Shown: positions 12,980 through 26,198 of the stretch, piece after piece
How positions within the stretch are numbered: position 1 is the stretch's first letter
How the letters are laid out: each line of letters begins with the position of its first letter
Assembly (NCBI GenBank): GCA_034359265.1
Contig: CP136891.1
Span: 13,592,501-13,656,500, forward strand
Direction of reading: 5' to 3'
Source: Canna indica
Lineage: Eukaryota; Streptophyta; Magnoliopsida; Zingiberales; Cannaceae
Length of the DNA stretch: 64,000 bases
Translations under genes and position numbers: made by a program
The notes under the pieces: generated by a model
Told to the model about the DNA's origin: nothing
Database searches by the model: none
What the model saw: the letters and a program-made list of their open reading frames with translations, nothing else

Positions 12980-13363
12980 GATACAAAATCTCTAAAATAT
13001 TATAATACATAGTTTTACTAAACAAAGTTTTGAATTTCATATTGAGCATATTCAATTATTGCAATTGTTTGTGAGGATGATATTCTTCTTTTGATTTTTT
13101 ATTTATGAATATTATATTTGGTTTGTATTTTTTTTTTCAATTTTGAAGTACTTTCAACATTTGAAATGAACTTTGCAATTTGTATAATTTTATTATTTTT
13201 ATATATTAAAATTTTTATTGGTTAACTGAAAATTATTGATTAATCGAACCGCAAAAATCAAAAAGTACCGGTTAACCAAAGTTAATATATGAACAAATTT
13301 ATGGTTAATGATTTCGAAGAAACAATGTTAATGGACCGGTTAACCAGTCCATGCTTACCCCTA
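12552..13363. mobile_element. hAT-type MITE with TAGGGGTAAGCA ends
   Basis: Perfect inverted ends TAGGGGTAAGCA and TGCTTACCCCTA. The flanks gacaaaac (12544-12551) and gataaaat (13364-13371) differ by two C-to-T changes, as expected of an aged 8-bp duplication. The interior repeats GGTTAA/CGGTTAATC words and holds a long TA microsatellite at about 12931-12976. It is non-coding. Confidence 0.8.
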
Positions 13364-14597
13364 GATAAAATGCTCCCTAAAGGACTTGCTGTAGCTACCC
13401 TAAGAATCAGAATAATATTAATAACCAAGAAGTTAATTAAGCTTAGATCGAAAACAACACTTTTATAAATAGTTAGACTGTTTAATTCTCCATCGGGTCA
13501 TTTGAAAAATTAAAAACTATATGTGGTCCTTTGAGAATTGGCATATAAACACAATAATAATACACATCATGTATATATATAAAACAATTAAGATGAATAA
13601 AACAAGAACAAAGAACATTTAATTAGACTGTTAGCCATATATGCATCTATATATACATATAGTTATATATACTTGTCCTTTATCTCTGGTTATAAACAAA
13701 ATCAACATGCGTTCTAATTTTTGATACTCAGTTGGACAACATTACCTGCAAACCAAGGCATGTTAATTTTGTCTCTTTTCAGTTTGTATATATTTCCCCC
13801 ACTTAATTAGGATCATGTCAAAAACATAAAACTACAATCTTGGACTTGGAGGCATATGCACCAGTATAGTACTCATTTTAAAGGTTTATACTTATATATG
13901 CACACTGTAATTAATTAATTTTGGCAATACAAATTATAAAGTTATATAATGTCCAATGATAAATTGAACAAAAATACTTGTATACTAAGACTACTGTCAA
14001 GAAGCTCATTTAAGATTATGCTTACATTAATAGTTGAACACTGTTCATGTCAGTTTGGTCTACTGTTTTTAAGTACAAATAATAGTTAAAAAAACATCAA
14101 CTTTTGTGTATGGAGTGTACTGTCTTCTTGATCAGGTCAAATAACTTTAGTTTACTTCCATGCTTGTTTCATGTTAGAGCTTATATGCCTTCTTAAATCA
14201 GCTAGTTGAAGCAAATCACTGATTAATCTAAGTCTGGTCAAACTCATGAGGAAGAAATTGAACTAACTATAACTAAGATATGATATGATATGATCATGTA
14301 ATTATATAATATCAAAACTAATAAAGAGGAAATTTTCATTAATTAGGCTTCCTCAAGAACAACAATATCCATATATTATAAGAGTACGTACTTCACAAAA
14401 AACTTATTTCCTCCACAGGTTTATATTAGCTGATCACTTCACACACAAATCTCTCTAGCAAAGACATGTAAATAATTAATCAGTTCTAACACCAACACAA
14501 ATATTATGGACTTATTATATAACTAACTAGAGAGCAACTAATATTTGAAGTATAATTAAGGATCTACCGATCGAAGCAAGCAATTGACTAAGCTCGA
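13364..14597. other. Intergenic region downstream of the GATA gene
   Basis: AT-rich sequence with no reading frame of note. The part next to 14597 should hold the 3' UTR and polyadenylation region of the minus-strand GATA gene. Nothing else is recognised. Confidence 0.5.
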
Positions 14598-14751
14598 TCA
14601 ACTGCGAATGAGGCCGCAAGATAAAGCCATGAGCAGTATCGCAGCGTCTCTCTCTTCCTGGGGGAAAGCTTTATTCTGGATTGCAGCCGAGTTCTTTCTC
14701 GAGCTCAACGCAAGAGCATCGTCAAAGCAAAGCTTCTTTGCAGGTGGACTC

Positions 14752-14790
<39 letters not shown>

Positions 14791-15749
14791 GCAGCAGCGG
14801 CAGTAGTAACGTTTACCTTGCACCTCTTCTTGAAGGGGAGAGTTCGATCGATATCGATATCGAGCTTCTTCTCCTTTCTCACTTTGCTGTCCATAGTCGA
14901 TGGCATCACTCCACCGTTTAGGGCTGCTGCCGCCGCCGCCGCCATCGCTCGCCTCGCCTTCCTTTGTCGGATCCCACACGCATTACAGAGAGACTGCACC
15001 ACCATGTACGATACTTAGTTAATTAATCAAAGCGAAGAATAAAGTAAGTAATTATATTGAAGAGATAGATGAGTGTTCGTTAATTAATTAAATTGATTAC
15101 TTTGGGGCCACGAGGGCCGCTTCTCCACAAAGGCGTCTTGGTTGTGTTGCAGTCGCTGCAGACTCTGACGATGCCATTCCCGGGAGACCCGTTGCCTTGT
15201 TGGTTGACACTTGCTTGGCTTTGGTAGTAGTCGTCACTTGGTTGCGTGCTTCCTCCTCTCGGCTTGCCTACCGCGATGTGAGCCGAGTTCATCATCTTCC
15301 TCATGAAGCGCATCTTGGAGGGCATCCATTTCCCAGGTCTACCAGCTAGTTCTTCTGTAATTTCTTCTTCTAGGTCTGCGATCTTGGGATTGCAAAGAGA
15401 GAGCTTGAGGGTTTTCTCATCGTGGATGTCGGCAGGATCTTGTGATCCGGATAGCAGGAAGTGCTCCTTGGGCTATTTGATCGACAAATAAATCAAACTG
15501 CTTAGTAAACATCTGATTGCTATGAATTAATGCACAAATATATCTATGTTGTTGGTGCAATAACAAGTATAATTAATTGTACTTAATTACCTCTTGTTGC
15601 GGATATTGTTGGGGGTGATGCTGCACCAAGTAGTAATCTACTCTTCGATCATAGAGGTTGGGAGGCGTATGCAGGAAGGAAGAAGTGTGATCTGCTGCTT
15701 GCTCTTCTATAGGGATAGTAGATACTTGGTTCAAATCAAAGGGAGACAT
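14598..15749 (-). CDS. B-class GATA transcription factor with LLM domain (GNC/CGA1-type)
   Basis: Three exons, 15749-15591, 15472-15101 and 14993-14598, join in phase 0 into 308 residues starting MSPFDLNQV. One zinc finger of the C-x2-C-x18-C-x2-C type spans residues 158-183 (CSDC ... CNAC); its intron falls just before SLCNAC, as in plant GATA genes. A basic tail (RQRKARRAM) follows. The C-terminus carries [11 protein letters not shown], the LLM signature of the GNC/CGA1-like B-GATAs, and the long N-terminus before the finger fits the GNC/CGA1 branch rather than the short GATA15-17 branch. These factors promote greening and chloroplast development and act in light and cytokinin responses. 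A run of about 17 alanines lies between finger and LLM domain. Confidence 0.93.
14752..14811. repeat. (CAG)n trinucleotide tract coding for polyalanine
   Basis: An almost pure CAG run with two CGG variants, inside GATA exon 3. On the coding strand it reads as alanine codons. Such tracts slip easily, so its length may vary between accessions. Confidence 0.95.
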
Positions 15750-15944
15750 GGAGAGGGAATAGAAGAATTGAACAAGTAATTAAGGGTATAGTCTGGCCCT
15801 TGATTCCTAGATAGCTAGAAGAGAGCGTGAGATATTGGAGATGAGAGAGGACAGTAGGTGAGGTAAGGGCTACAGACGCACAAACAATGTCGAGCTTATC
15901 ATAGAGGATTGAAAGATCAGTATGGGAAGGAGGGGTAAAATTCC

Positions 15945-15953
15945 CTTTTATAA
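15945..15953 (-). promoter_or_regulatory. TATA box of the GATA gene
   Basis: On the minus strand TTATAAAAG lies about 200 bp before the start codon at 15749. This would place the transcription start near 15915-15920 and give a 5' UTR of roughly 165 bp. No competing TATA motif is closer. Confidence 0.55.
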
Positions 15954-16405
15954 GGTAAACAAAGCCAATGACTAGGATTTGAAAGGGCATTCACGTGACC
16001 TCCTCCCCTTCACTCAGGCCATGAGAAATAATAATAATAATAATAAAAGAACCACCACAAGAATAATTAATTAATTAATTGAATAAAGAAAGAGTATGAG
16101 ATGTATATGTACAGCATATAACATTCCAAGTCTCCAAGGTGCCACATACAGTGCCTCCTGCTAAATCCCAAAAAAGAGACATATGCATGACTTTGCCAGC
16201 ATTTTACTTGGAAAGAGGACTACAGTATGAGGATGGATAATTAGGTGCTCAGAGGTGCTTGCTATTTGCCAAAGGGCATTTAATGTGAGGCCAGGCAAAA
16301 GGTCAGGAATAGCCCCCTGACCCAAATTGGCTCATCTTTTTTGGATTTATCCTTTTGCAGTGAAAAAGTTAATTAGGGTTTCATGCATGCATGCTCAGAT
16401 CTCAC

Positions 16406-16438
<33 letters not shown>

Positions 16439-17421
16439 ACCTACCTTCTATGCTAACATGAATTAATGCTATGTAAGACATGGAGATCACTAGCTGGGTA
16501 GGAATTTAATTCACTGTTCATTTAATATTACCATATATTAATATATATGTCTGCTCTGGAACATATGGTGAGCTAGCTAGCTGTGTGTACATAAATAATA
16601 TGATCAACTATATATAAGCAGTAATGAAGCTATGGCTGCTGCTTTGTGTTCTTTCGTTTGTAGCTAGGGATGATGATCAGTAGCAGTACAACTGGATAAT
16701 GTTTGGTTGATGTGAGGATCGAGCTGCAATCAAATTGTATGACAGCAGGAGTGGATACGTATAAGAAGCGTGCTTCACTCTTGATCGCAGAGAGGGATGG
16801 ATTCAGTGTCGATGTGTGAGGTATAAGGGCTCAATAATTAAAAGGGTGAGGCCAAGAGAGTGTAGCTTTCAAAAGGTGTCCTCAAATCCAAGGGTAATGG
16901 CTTTCAGCTACAAGACACAGGGTACCATGCTACATCATGGACCCAGTCGCTCTCTGTCCCTCTCCCTCTCGCCTTCTCGTGATTGCTTAATTGAACGCCA
17001 TGTACTGCAAACCAACTGCACTGCCTTAAATCTACAGATGTGCATTCCTTCAGCATATATAAATAATTACTGATCATGCTTGATCATCGCCTGGTTTCGC
17101 TGAGACAGGGAAAGCAGCTTTAATTTTCCTCCTGCATTGAGGTGGTGATGATGTCATCCATAAATATTAATTAAATTTTCATTGAAATTTGAAATATTAT
17201 ATATATATATATATATGAAAGATCACAATCACATTGATAACAGCTTTGGGTATTACTGATCAGTTGCTCCTAGATTTGATACTATTTATTGCAGCTGGAT
17301 GTTGAAATCATCATTGGCAGTTTTTTTTAAAAAATATTATAAGATTCTTGTCTCGGACATGATCACCATCTGCAGATCTTAAACAAATATTAAAAAAAAC
17401 ATAAATAATTAAGAAAATGTG

Positions 17422-17469
<48 letters not shown>

Positions 17470-19116
17470 AATTATTTTAATTTGAGTTCTAAGCTATATA
17501 TATTAGATCACATTGATATATGATACATAACTACTTTTCGTAGGGTGCCAATTTATTCTATTTCTTATGTTAAGACATCGTTTGGTTGCACAAAATATAT
17601 ATATTAATTGTAACTACTAGGGAGTAGCCCAAAAAAGACTTTGTTTGACTTGTTTGATTGACACAAAATAATTTCTATAACTTACTTAAGAGGACCTAAA
17701 TAAATTGCACTTCTGCATTGTATTTGAAAAAAAGAAGAAAGTTTTATTCTTGTATTTACATTTAATATTGAATTTATGTTTTATGTTGCAAATATTATGA
17801 TATTAAATAATTCATGAATCCTTGATCTATGTATTTTATTTTAATTTATTTTTAGGACAAAATATGTAGTTTTTTTCACATTAATTACAAATAAACATTA
17901 ATTTTTTCTATATAATAAATTATATTATTATATTAATTAGATATGAAAATTATATTATAGCATATATATGTTAAAATATTAATTTACAAATAAAATTTAA
18001 TTTTCATATTTGATGTGTACTTTTTATAAACCCAATTCATGAGAAATTATTATTCTTTTTATCAATCAAACACTTTTTGATACTTCTCAAAAATTATACG
18101 TGAAAAATTAATTCATGATAATCACAACTTGATGCAAAAAATTATTTTTCATGTCAATCAAATACCTAAAGTTGGACTATGTATAGATCCATTCATCAAT
18201 TTTAATTATTTTATTGAATTAAGATAGATAGCTAGTATGGTATATGATTTATACTAAAATTAATTAGCTATAAAAATCAAATAGGGAGAGATATTATTTG
18301 GGTAAGCAAGTTAAAATAGTTGGCTGTGGAAGACACACGCCTTTCTTAAGCCTTCAATATTAATTTTACACATGCACGCGCCACATATAAATTAATAATT
18401 AATACTTAAAGAGACGCGCGGCCTTCTGTCGATCAAATTAAGGATGTGACAACCGATTCAATCACAACCACGCTTGCACTCAACAATATCCACATGCATC
18501 TTTTAATTAATATAATATAATATGTATATATTGAGAATAATAATATATAACGACGCAAAAAGGGCTAGAATAAACATTAATGAATAGTGTGTCAGTCAGG
18601 GATTGCATGCATCAGGTTTTGATTGAGTTCATAAATGCAACTCATCATCATGATCATCAAATGATGTCATTTTCTTTGCTCAATTGAAGTCTAGAGAAAT
18701 TAATGGAATCATAGGATGCATTAATGATGCACAGTACTTGCTACTGCATGTCCTACGTCGTTGCAGAATACATCATCATTCATCACAACCATTAATTATC
18801 TCCATCGTGCATAGCATCTCTCTCCTCTTTTCGTCCCTGCCGCCTCCCCCTCCCCCTCCCCCTGATCCTCTGACGCTACTCCTCCTCATTCGGTTACTTC
18901 GGTTGATAAGTCGGCCTTTAAAGTTTAATTATGACGGTCCTTCGTCGAGTTCTGATGGATTTTCATCTCGTCCGAAGCTCAATTCTTAAGCTTAGGTACA
19001 CAATCTTCGGTCATTGATATATTAATATATTAAAAGTGGGCTTTATAACATCCTTGATTAATGTCTAACACACTGATGCATGCGTGCGCGCTGTACTACT
19101 CTCAACATACATCTCT
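15954..19116. other. Intergenic region, upstream of the GATA gene
   Basis: AT-rich sequence with a CT microsatellite at about 16410-16438 and TA runs at about 17194-17215 and 17424-17465. A C-rich CCTCCC run near 18840-18862 lies in an open frame without recognisable similarity. No gene or RNA is identified. Confidence 0.5.
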
Positions 19117-19121
19117 CATTA

Positions 19122-19496
19122 TGACGCAAAAACGATGCGGAAGTGCAGAAGGATCACAAGGGAAATCCACAGTTGATCTCTGTTCAACTGATGGTTAATT
19201 CATCAGTAATCGGAAAGCTTACAAAAAGATATAAAGTTCATATGGAACATGCTCCAGAGAACATATCAAAATGTAAAAATGGAGTGCGGAAACATTCAAA
19301 AAGAATCAAATGTCATCTCAGTTTGAATTAGGCTATTTATACGACTCATTTAAAAAAGGAAAAATGAAATTACATTTTTGCCCTTCTCTTTTATTTGGTT
19401 CTGCATATTTCATTAAACCCATGTGCGTCTTTTCCTTTTGTGTTCGGTAACACCTGATGTTGCTCCTTCTTCTTCTTTCTCGCGCTGAAGTTAACA
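19122..19496 (-). repeat. 3' LTR of the Copia element
   Basis: 375 bp, TG...CA borders, pairs with 24035-24409. The neighbouring polypurine tract lies just inside at 19497-19503 (AGGGGAG on the coding strand). Confidence 0.95.
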
Positions 19497-22400
19497 CTCC
19501 CCTGGCAAGTTGGTTGAATGGAGAAGGGATTCTCCATTCCCAACTTGGAACATAGCTTCCAATGTTGAGGCGTGGGCAGAGCCTTGGTGAGGATATTAGC
19601 TGGTTGCTCCTCGCTTGGAATGTACTTTGGTTCCACGATCTTTGCTTGATATTTCTCTCGGACGAAGTAGCAATCCATTTTAAGGTGTTTGGTTCGCTCG
19701 TGGAAGACAGGATTACGAGTGATGTGCAATGCACTTTGTGAATCGCATAATAGAGGTATTGTTCTTTGTTGATGTACCCCGATTTCTGTCAGGAGATTTG
19801 ATACCTATACCAGTTCTGTTGTAGTGCTAGACAACGCCCTTAGTTCGCTCTCTGCACTAGAGCGACTAACTGTGGGCTGTTTCTTGCATTTCCAGTTGAC
19901 AATTGAGGAACCCAACTTGACGATGTAACCTGTTACTGATCGTCTACTTTGGTTGCAGCCACCCCAGTCTGCGTCGGAATACCCAGTCAATGACATATCA
20001 GTATCCGATGAGTAGAATAGCCCCAATCCTACAGTTCCTTTCAGATATTTCAAAATTCTTAAAGCAGCTTGGTAATGGCTCACCATAGGGCTCTGGACAT
20101 GCTGACTTAGCTTATGGACACTGAACATTATGTCCGGTCTTGTAACTGTGACATATAGCAGCTTCCCTATGAGTTGCCTGTAAGCTGAGTTGTCTTCGAA
20201 GAGCTCTTTGGCTTCTGATATCTCCTTACCATGCTTTCTATTCAAAGCCATTGGGGTAGGTTTGGGTTTACACTCTATCAATTTCATGTCTGATAGCAAG
20301 TCCATAATGTACTTGCGTTGACAGATGTGGATTCCCATATCATTTCTTTGTATTTCCAATCCAATGAAGTATTTTAAAGACCCCAAGTTCTTAATTTTGA
20401 ACTTGTCATTCGGATATTTTTTCAGCTCATCTATTCCCTCACTATCAGAACCTGTGAGTATGATATCGTCAACATAGATGAGAGCCAATACAACTCTGTT
20501 ATCACCTCTTTTAATGAATAAACATGGGTCTCCATTGCCTTGAACAAAATCCTTTTCTTTGATGCTAGTCGACAGCTTTGAAAACCACTGCCTCCCAGCT
20601 TGTTTCAGCCCATACAAAGACTTGCTCAGTTTGCATACTCTTTCATCTGAGACTGCTTCATACCCTGGTGGGAGTCTCATATACACCTCCTCTTCAAGCT
20701 CACCATGGAGGTATGCATTGTTCACATCAAGTTGGTGAATAGGCCAGCTTGAAGTTGATGCTATGGCAAGGATTATTCTCACAGTGGCCATCTTCGACAC
20801 TGGAGCAAAAGTGTCAAAGTAATCAACACCCTCAATTTGGGTGTAGCCTTTGGCTACTAGCTTAGATTTATACCTGTCCACTGTGCCATCTTGATTCTAT
20901 TTGATCTTATAGATTCATCTGCAGCCTACAGGATTTTTACCTTCTGGTAATTTGCATACATTCCAGGTGTTGTTCAATTCGAGTGCTTTCAACTCCTCTT
21001 CCATGGATTTTCTCCATACAGGGTATGTCATTGCTTCCTCATATGTGGTCGGTTCATACTTCACATCTATGTTGGCAATGAACCTTTTATGGGTTTCTGA
21101 AATGTTGTTCAGTCTCATGTAATTCATCATAGGATATGGTGTACTGACATGGCTCTTATTGGTTTTCTGAGGTGGACTGCTATTGATTTGGTTACAAACA
21201 TAGTCTTGTAACCTCATAGGTCTCTTAACCATTCTTTTGTTCCTTCGAATAGGTGACTGATTCACATCTTCACCTACATCTTTGTTGATATCCGAATTGT
21301 TTCCCTCTGATATGTTGTCTGCATCTTTATCTGACAATCTCACATTTCTGTCATCATTTGGAGCAAATGTTTCATACATAGAATTTTGACTCAATTCATT
21401 TTGGCTATGTGTCTCAGTGTTATCATTTTGAGTACTGAAACAAGGTTCATCTGTTGGTCCACTGCAATTTAGTGGCACTGGGTATATAGTTTCCTGTATG
21501 CAGTGCTTATTAAAAGGAAAAATGTGCTCAGCAAATATCACATCTCTTGACACAATGATGCTTTGAGTCTTCAAGTCATATACCTTATATCCCTTTTTAT
21601 CTTGTGGATATCCAATAAAAATAGATTCACTGCCTCTAGCATCAAACTTTGCTCTCCCATGTCTCAATGTGCTAGCATAGCACAAGCAGCCGAAAGCCCT
21701 TAAATGATCTAGCTTGGGTGGAGAGTTGTATAGCAATTCATAAGGACTCCTATTTGTCAATTTAACACTTGTCATTCTGTTGATTAAGTATGTGGCAGTT
21801 TGAATACATTCACCCCAAAAAATTTCAGGTAGTTGAGCCTGAAACCTCAAGCTTCTGGCCACTTCCAAAAGATGCTTGTGTTTCCTCTCCACAACAGCAT
21901 TTTGCTGGGGTGTCTCCACACAAGAACTATGGTGAGCAATGCCTTGATTAGCTAAATATTCCCTCACTGTGTTGTTAAAGAATTCAGAACCATGTTCGAA
22001 TTACTTTGATGCACTTATCATACTGATTTTTAATCATTCTCACAAAATCTGTCAATATGCTTGGAACTTGGCTTTTAAAAGAGAAAAGAAATGTCCACAC
22101 AGCTCTAGAATAATCATCAACCACTGTCAGAAAATATGAACAACCATCAAATGTTTTAACTCTACGAGGACCCCATACATCAAGGTGTATAAGCTCAAAG
22201 CAATCAGAAGCTTTATTTAAACTTTGTGAGAAAGGTAATCTGTTCAATTTTGCAACTGGACAGATGTTGCAAAATAAATCAGTAGTACAATTCAAATCTG
22301 GTAAGTACTTAGACAAAATTTTCATTCTATCAGGTGGCATGTGCCCTAGTTTAAGATACCATAAAGACAAAGTATCCAGCTTCACGTTCATTGCCTTGAT

Positions 22401-22922
22401 TTCATTCCCTTGCCTGCATTCAATTCCTTTGGATTCCCTCAGTACATAGAGCCCATTTTCTTCATCACCAGTCCCCATCACCTCCTTCGAAACAAGGTCC
22501 TGTATAATGAAATGGGAAGGGTTAAATGTTATAGAGCATCTTAGCTCTTTAATCAGTCTACTAACTGACATCAGGTTGCATTTGAAGGCACAAACTGATA
22601 AAGCATTCTGCAATTGGATGTGTTTGTTTACATACACTGTACCAATATCAGTGATAGGTACTGAAGTGCCATTGGGTAATAAAACTCTATCCTTTTTATC
22701 AGTTTTGAAAATATGCATCAAGTCAATTTCACTAGAGGCAATGTGATCAGTTGCCCCACTGTCCAATATCCATTTCTTTTCTAACTTTCTAGAGTTTCTG
22801 TTGAGGAACTCACCAGCCATGTTGACAATTGCCTTGTTGCTCATGTTGTTGTTGAACATTCCTAGCAATGTTTGATATTGCTCCTCAGTGAAACCACCAT
22901 GGTTCACTTCTTCCTTCTTGTT
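19391..22922 (-). pseudogene. Copia pol (protease, integrase, reverse transcriptase, RNase H)
   Basis: Protease motif DSGATDH near 22760. The integrase zinc region (LGHMPPDRM ... CNICPVAK) and first catalytic Asp (HLDVWGP) lie near 22340-22180. The reading frame breaks near 21985, where a short deletion removes the second catalytic Asp; the third acidic residue (ETPQQNAVVERK) is still present downstream. Two stops in frame lie near 20915 and 20900, the first at a conserved Trp position. The reverse transcriptase shows LDVNNAYLHGEL and YVDD (about 20480). RNase H follows, with another stop at 19805 in place of Trp. The product cannot be made as one protein. Confidence 0.9.
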
Positions 22923-23958
22923 ACATGAACTCTCTCTCAGGTTTGTCTTTCATTTTCATTTCAGTTTTGTCCATCACTGCATTATTGGCCTGTCTATCAC
23001 TTAACTGATTAGGGTATTTTTGTTTCCCTTTGTAATTCTTATTTCCGGAAGGGTATCCATGTAGTTTGAAATAATTCTCTCGGGTATGACCTACCCTTTT
23101 GCAAAAATCACAGAACTTTCTTTGCTGATATCCTTCATTTCCCTTTTCACCTCTAAAACCTGCTCCTTGAGGCTGTTTGAATGTGTTCAGTGCAACACTA
23201 TCAACTGAGACATTTCCTTGCATGCCTACTTTCCTTTGCGACTCCTCTTGACTAAGCAAGGAGTAAGTCTGATTAAGGTCTGGTAGTGGCTTCATTAGTA
23301 GTATCTGACCTCTTATATGCATGTATGAATCATTGAGGCCCATTAAGAATTGCCTCAACCTCATCTTTTCAATCATGCCTCTTCCCTTATCAGAATCATA
23401 GTCAAGGTCTAGGTCTACTGCATCCAGTTCATCCCACAGGGATTTCAACTTGGTAAAGTAAGTAGCAATGGATAAATTTCCTTGCCTCAATGTATATATT
23501 TGGACTTCCAGCTCAAAAATTCTGGGTTCATTGCTCTTTCCGAACCTGTTTTCCAGGTCGAGCCACATTTTGTATGCTGACTTTGCATATATAACACTGG
23601 TAGTGAGCTCCGGGATAATTGACTGTACTATCCAGGATCTAACTAGGTCATTGCAGCGTTTCCAAATGCTGAACATTGGAGAACTCATTTCGGGCATTTG
23701 AATTGAACCGTCAACAAATCCTAATTTATTTTTTGCAGATAATGAAATTAACATAGATTCGCGCCAAGGAAGGTAATTTTCTTGTCCAATTAACTTCACA
23801 AAAACAAGAAAAATACCTGGTGAATCACTACTATGGATCTGATATGGATCATTTGCATATCCTGCTGCATCAGATGTGGCACGGATTTCTTCTTGATCTT
23901 GATTCACAGACTCGGCGACAACCGAGGGTGTCGATCTGGTCCTGCGATTCCTTGCCAT
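22921..23958 (-). pseudogene. Copia gag
   Basis: Starts at MARNRRTRSTP (ATG at 23958). It contains the UBN2-type capsid region (WRESMLISL, then MWLDLENRFGKSNEPRIFELE, then LRQFLMGLND) and a nucleocapsid knuckle CDFCKRVGHTRENYF. The knuckle should be C-x2-C-x4-H-x4-C, but the last cysteine is Tyr here. The frame ends in TAA at 22921, just after a GAGAGAGAG run; the pol frame is shifted by one base there. In Copia gag and pol normally share one frame, so slippage in the GA run probably broke it. Inside the particle Gag packages the element RNA. Confidence 0.85.
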
Positions 23959-24022
23959 CTGACTTGGGAATGATTTGGGGAAGAACACAAGCTTTAGGTC
24001 TGGGATTTCGCCCAATCAACCC

Positions 24023-24034
24023 GCTCTGATACCA
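24023..24034 (-). other. Primer-binding site for initiator tRNA-Met
   Basis: Reads TGGTATCAGAGC on the coding strand, directly beside the 5' LTR. This is the standard Copia site complementary to the initiator tRNA-Met 3' end. Confidence 0.92.
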
Positions 24035-24409
24035 TGACGCAAAAACGATGCGGAAGTGCAGAAGGATCACAAGGGAAATCCACAGTTGATCTCTGTTCAA
24101 CTGATGGTTAATTCATCAGTAATCGAAAAGCTTACAAAAAGATATAAAGTTCATCTGGAACATGCTCCAGAGAACATATCAAAATGTAAAAATGGAGTGC
24201 GAAAACATTCAAAAAGAATCGAATGTCATCTCAGTTTGAATTAGGCTATTTATACGACTCATTTAAAAAAGGAAAAGTGAAATTACATTTTTACCCTTCT
24301 CTTTTATTTGGTTCTACATATTTCATTAAACCCATGTGCGTTTTTTCCTTTTGTGTTCGGTAATACCTGTTGTTGCTCCTTCTTCTTCTTTCTCGCGCTG
24401 ATGTTAACA
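24035..24409 (-). repeat. 5' LTR of the Copia element
   Basis: 375 bp, about 97% identical by eye to the 3' LTR. Base 24034 directly inside is the first base of the primer-binding site. Confidence 0.95.
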
Positions 24410-24929
24410 CATTATATATATGGTTTCATTAATTCTACTTATATAGCTTGTTTAAGAAATTAAATATCTTTTTTTTCAAACTAAGTAATTAAAAAATTCA
24501 ATTAATTATAAATTCAATTAGGCATTTTAATTAATTAATTCAAAATAGACAAGACATCTCACATTTATATCATTTTATGTTCAAACAATACTGCAACCAC
24601 TTAATTATTTATTAATAAGAATAACTTGTACTAAAATAACCATCTATGGTGGTACAGTGAAATAGTAAAATGCAACAAATTTAATTAGGTTATAAATAGA
24701 GAGAGAGAAAGAGAGATGACAATAGACAAGTATATAAGGGTAACTTTTTTACTTTAGCGAAGGGTGTGCAAAAGATACAAGAATGGATTCAAATTAAAGC
24801 CATCTTAGAAACAGCAAGGTTGGGTTGGAAATTGTGGGGGACCGGAACACACACAACACACGTGCATACACACAGTTGATGTGAATTCATTAATTACAAG
24901 CTGACAAAGCCACAGAATTATCGGTCAAT

Positions 24930-25485
24930 AAGGGATGACAATTGAAATCGGCCAATCGGTTAATCGATCGAACCGCAAAATGCAATTTCAAATAGTGGAT
25001 TTGCGCGTAGTTCAGTTTCGGTTTCGATTAGTAAAATTCAAAATTTGATTTTAATCAGTTCGATTTCGGTCGCTGATAATTGGTAATCGAAACCAGTTAT
25101 ATATTTCGGTTCCGGTTTCGGTTAATTAGTAAAATTTAAAAATCGATTTTAATCAGTTCGATTTTGATTACTGGTTATCCATGATTAATCGGTAATCGAA
25201 ATCGGTAATAACTTATTATATATATTTTTAACCCAAAAATCCTAAACTTGCTACTCATTTTTCCGATTATATATTCTTAACCTTAAACCCACTACCCGAG
25301 ATCCGTTTACTCGAAACCCCGATTTCAGTTATCCGCCGGATAACCGATAGATAATGAACCGATTTCGATTATTGATATTGGCTTTTGAAATCGAACGATT
25401 TCGATTTCAGTTTCGGTCAGCGGGTTTTTTACTCGAATTCGGTTAATCACCAAAAAGGCGGTTAACCGAACTGTTGTCATCCCTA
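24930..25485. mobile_element. hAT-type MITE with AGGGATGACAA ends
   Basis: Ends AAGGGATGACAA and TTGTCATCCCTA are inverted copies. The interior is iterated GGTTAATCGG/GGTAATCGAAA words, the same vocabulary as the MITE at 43099-43596, so the two belong to one family. No matching 8-bp duplication is visible, so the flanks have changed or one end is off by a base. Confidence 0.7.
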
Positions 25486-26198
25486 AACATATTTCAATAT
25501 GACAAATTAACACTAAGGTAATAGCTAGCTCATTATCACATATATGAACGATCACGATCTCACGAATCAAGCACATCAATTACATAAAACATCAAATCAT
25601 ATTGTATATTAACCTTGTCATGCATCTCTAAAATATTACTTCAAATCATACCATATATATAACAAGTTTTACAACTTCTACCACATTGTATAAAAACCAT
25701 ACAATATTACACCATGGAACACTATTACATGATACCAATTAAGAGGAAAGTTGGACAACTAGGTTCCCCTGTACTCGATCCCAAGTAACTTAGAGTGGTT
25801 CTTTTTATCTGCTCAAGCAAAGAGAACGACTATCAGGGATAGCTCGTAAGCACCATGCAATACCACACTTCGTAGCGTATCCAAGAATCACAAATGTTCT
25901 CGTCCAAAAACTTCATAAGGTAAAACGGATCGTAAAATTATGTTCCCGCCTGAAGCCCGAGGCTAGTAACATGGGCCACAGGAAGATTAATACTTAATGC
26001 ATGGACATGCTAACATTGTAACACACTGCAAACAAATAAAATGGGAGCACATACATACTACTTATATAACAACCGTAATGCCAACCATCATACGTACTAT
26101 AATATGTTCATAAAAGATAACACATGCATGCTAAAATAACTATAAATGCAAATATCAAACACAACAATTATCACTAGAAATTGCTTTAAATTAACCGA
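25486..26198. other. Intergenic region before the tRNA gene
   Basis: AT-rich, with no reading frame or repeat recognised. It ends at the tRNA-Asp gene. Confidence 0.5.

Larger units (their letters stand above)
19122..24409 (-). mobile_element. Full-length Copia LTR retrotransposon, inactivated
   Basis: The two LTRs, 375 bp each, start TGACGC and end TTAACA on the plus strand. They are flanked by a perfect 5-bp duplication catta (19117-19121 and 24410-24414). Coding order on the minus strand is gag, protease, integrase, reverse transcriptase, RNase H, which defines Copia. The primer-binding site (24023-24034) and polypurine tract (19497-19503) are intact. By eye the LTRs differ at about 11 of 375 positions, so the insertion is fairly young, yet the coding region has two frame breaks and three stops. 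Confidence 0.96.

Noticed and set aside
18684..18989. 101-residue plus-strand frame with a proline run
   Set aside because: Opened by a CCTCCC low-complexity run; no domain, splice context or homologous motif.
19122..24409. Integrated pararetrovirus
   Set aside because: Domain order protease-integrase-RT-RNase H, LTRs, a tRNA-Met primer site and 5-bp target duplication define Copia; no movement or coat protein motifs are seen.
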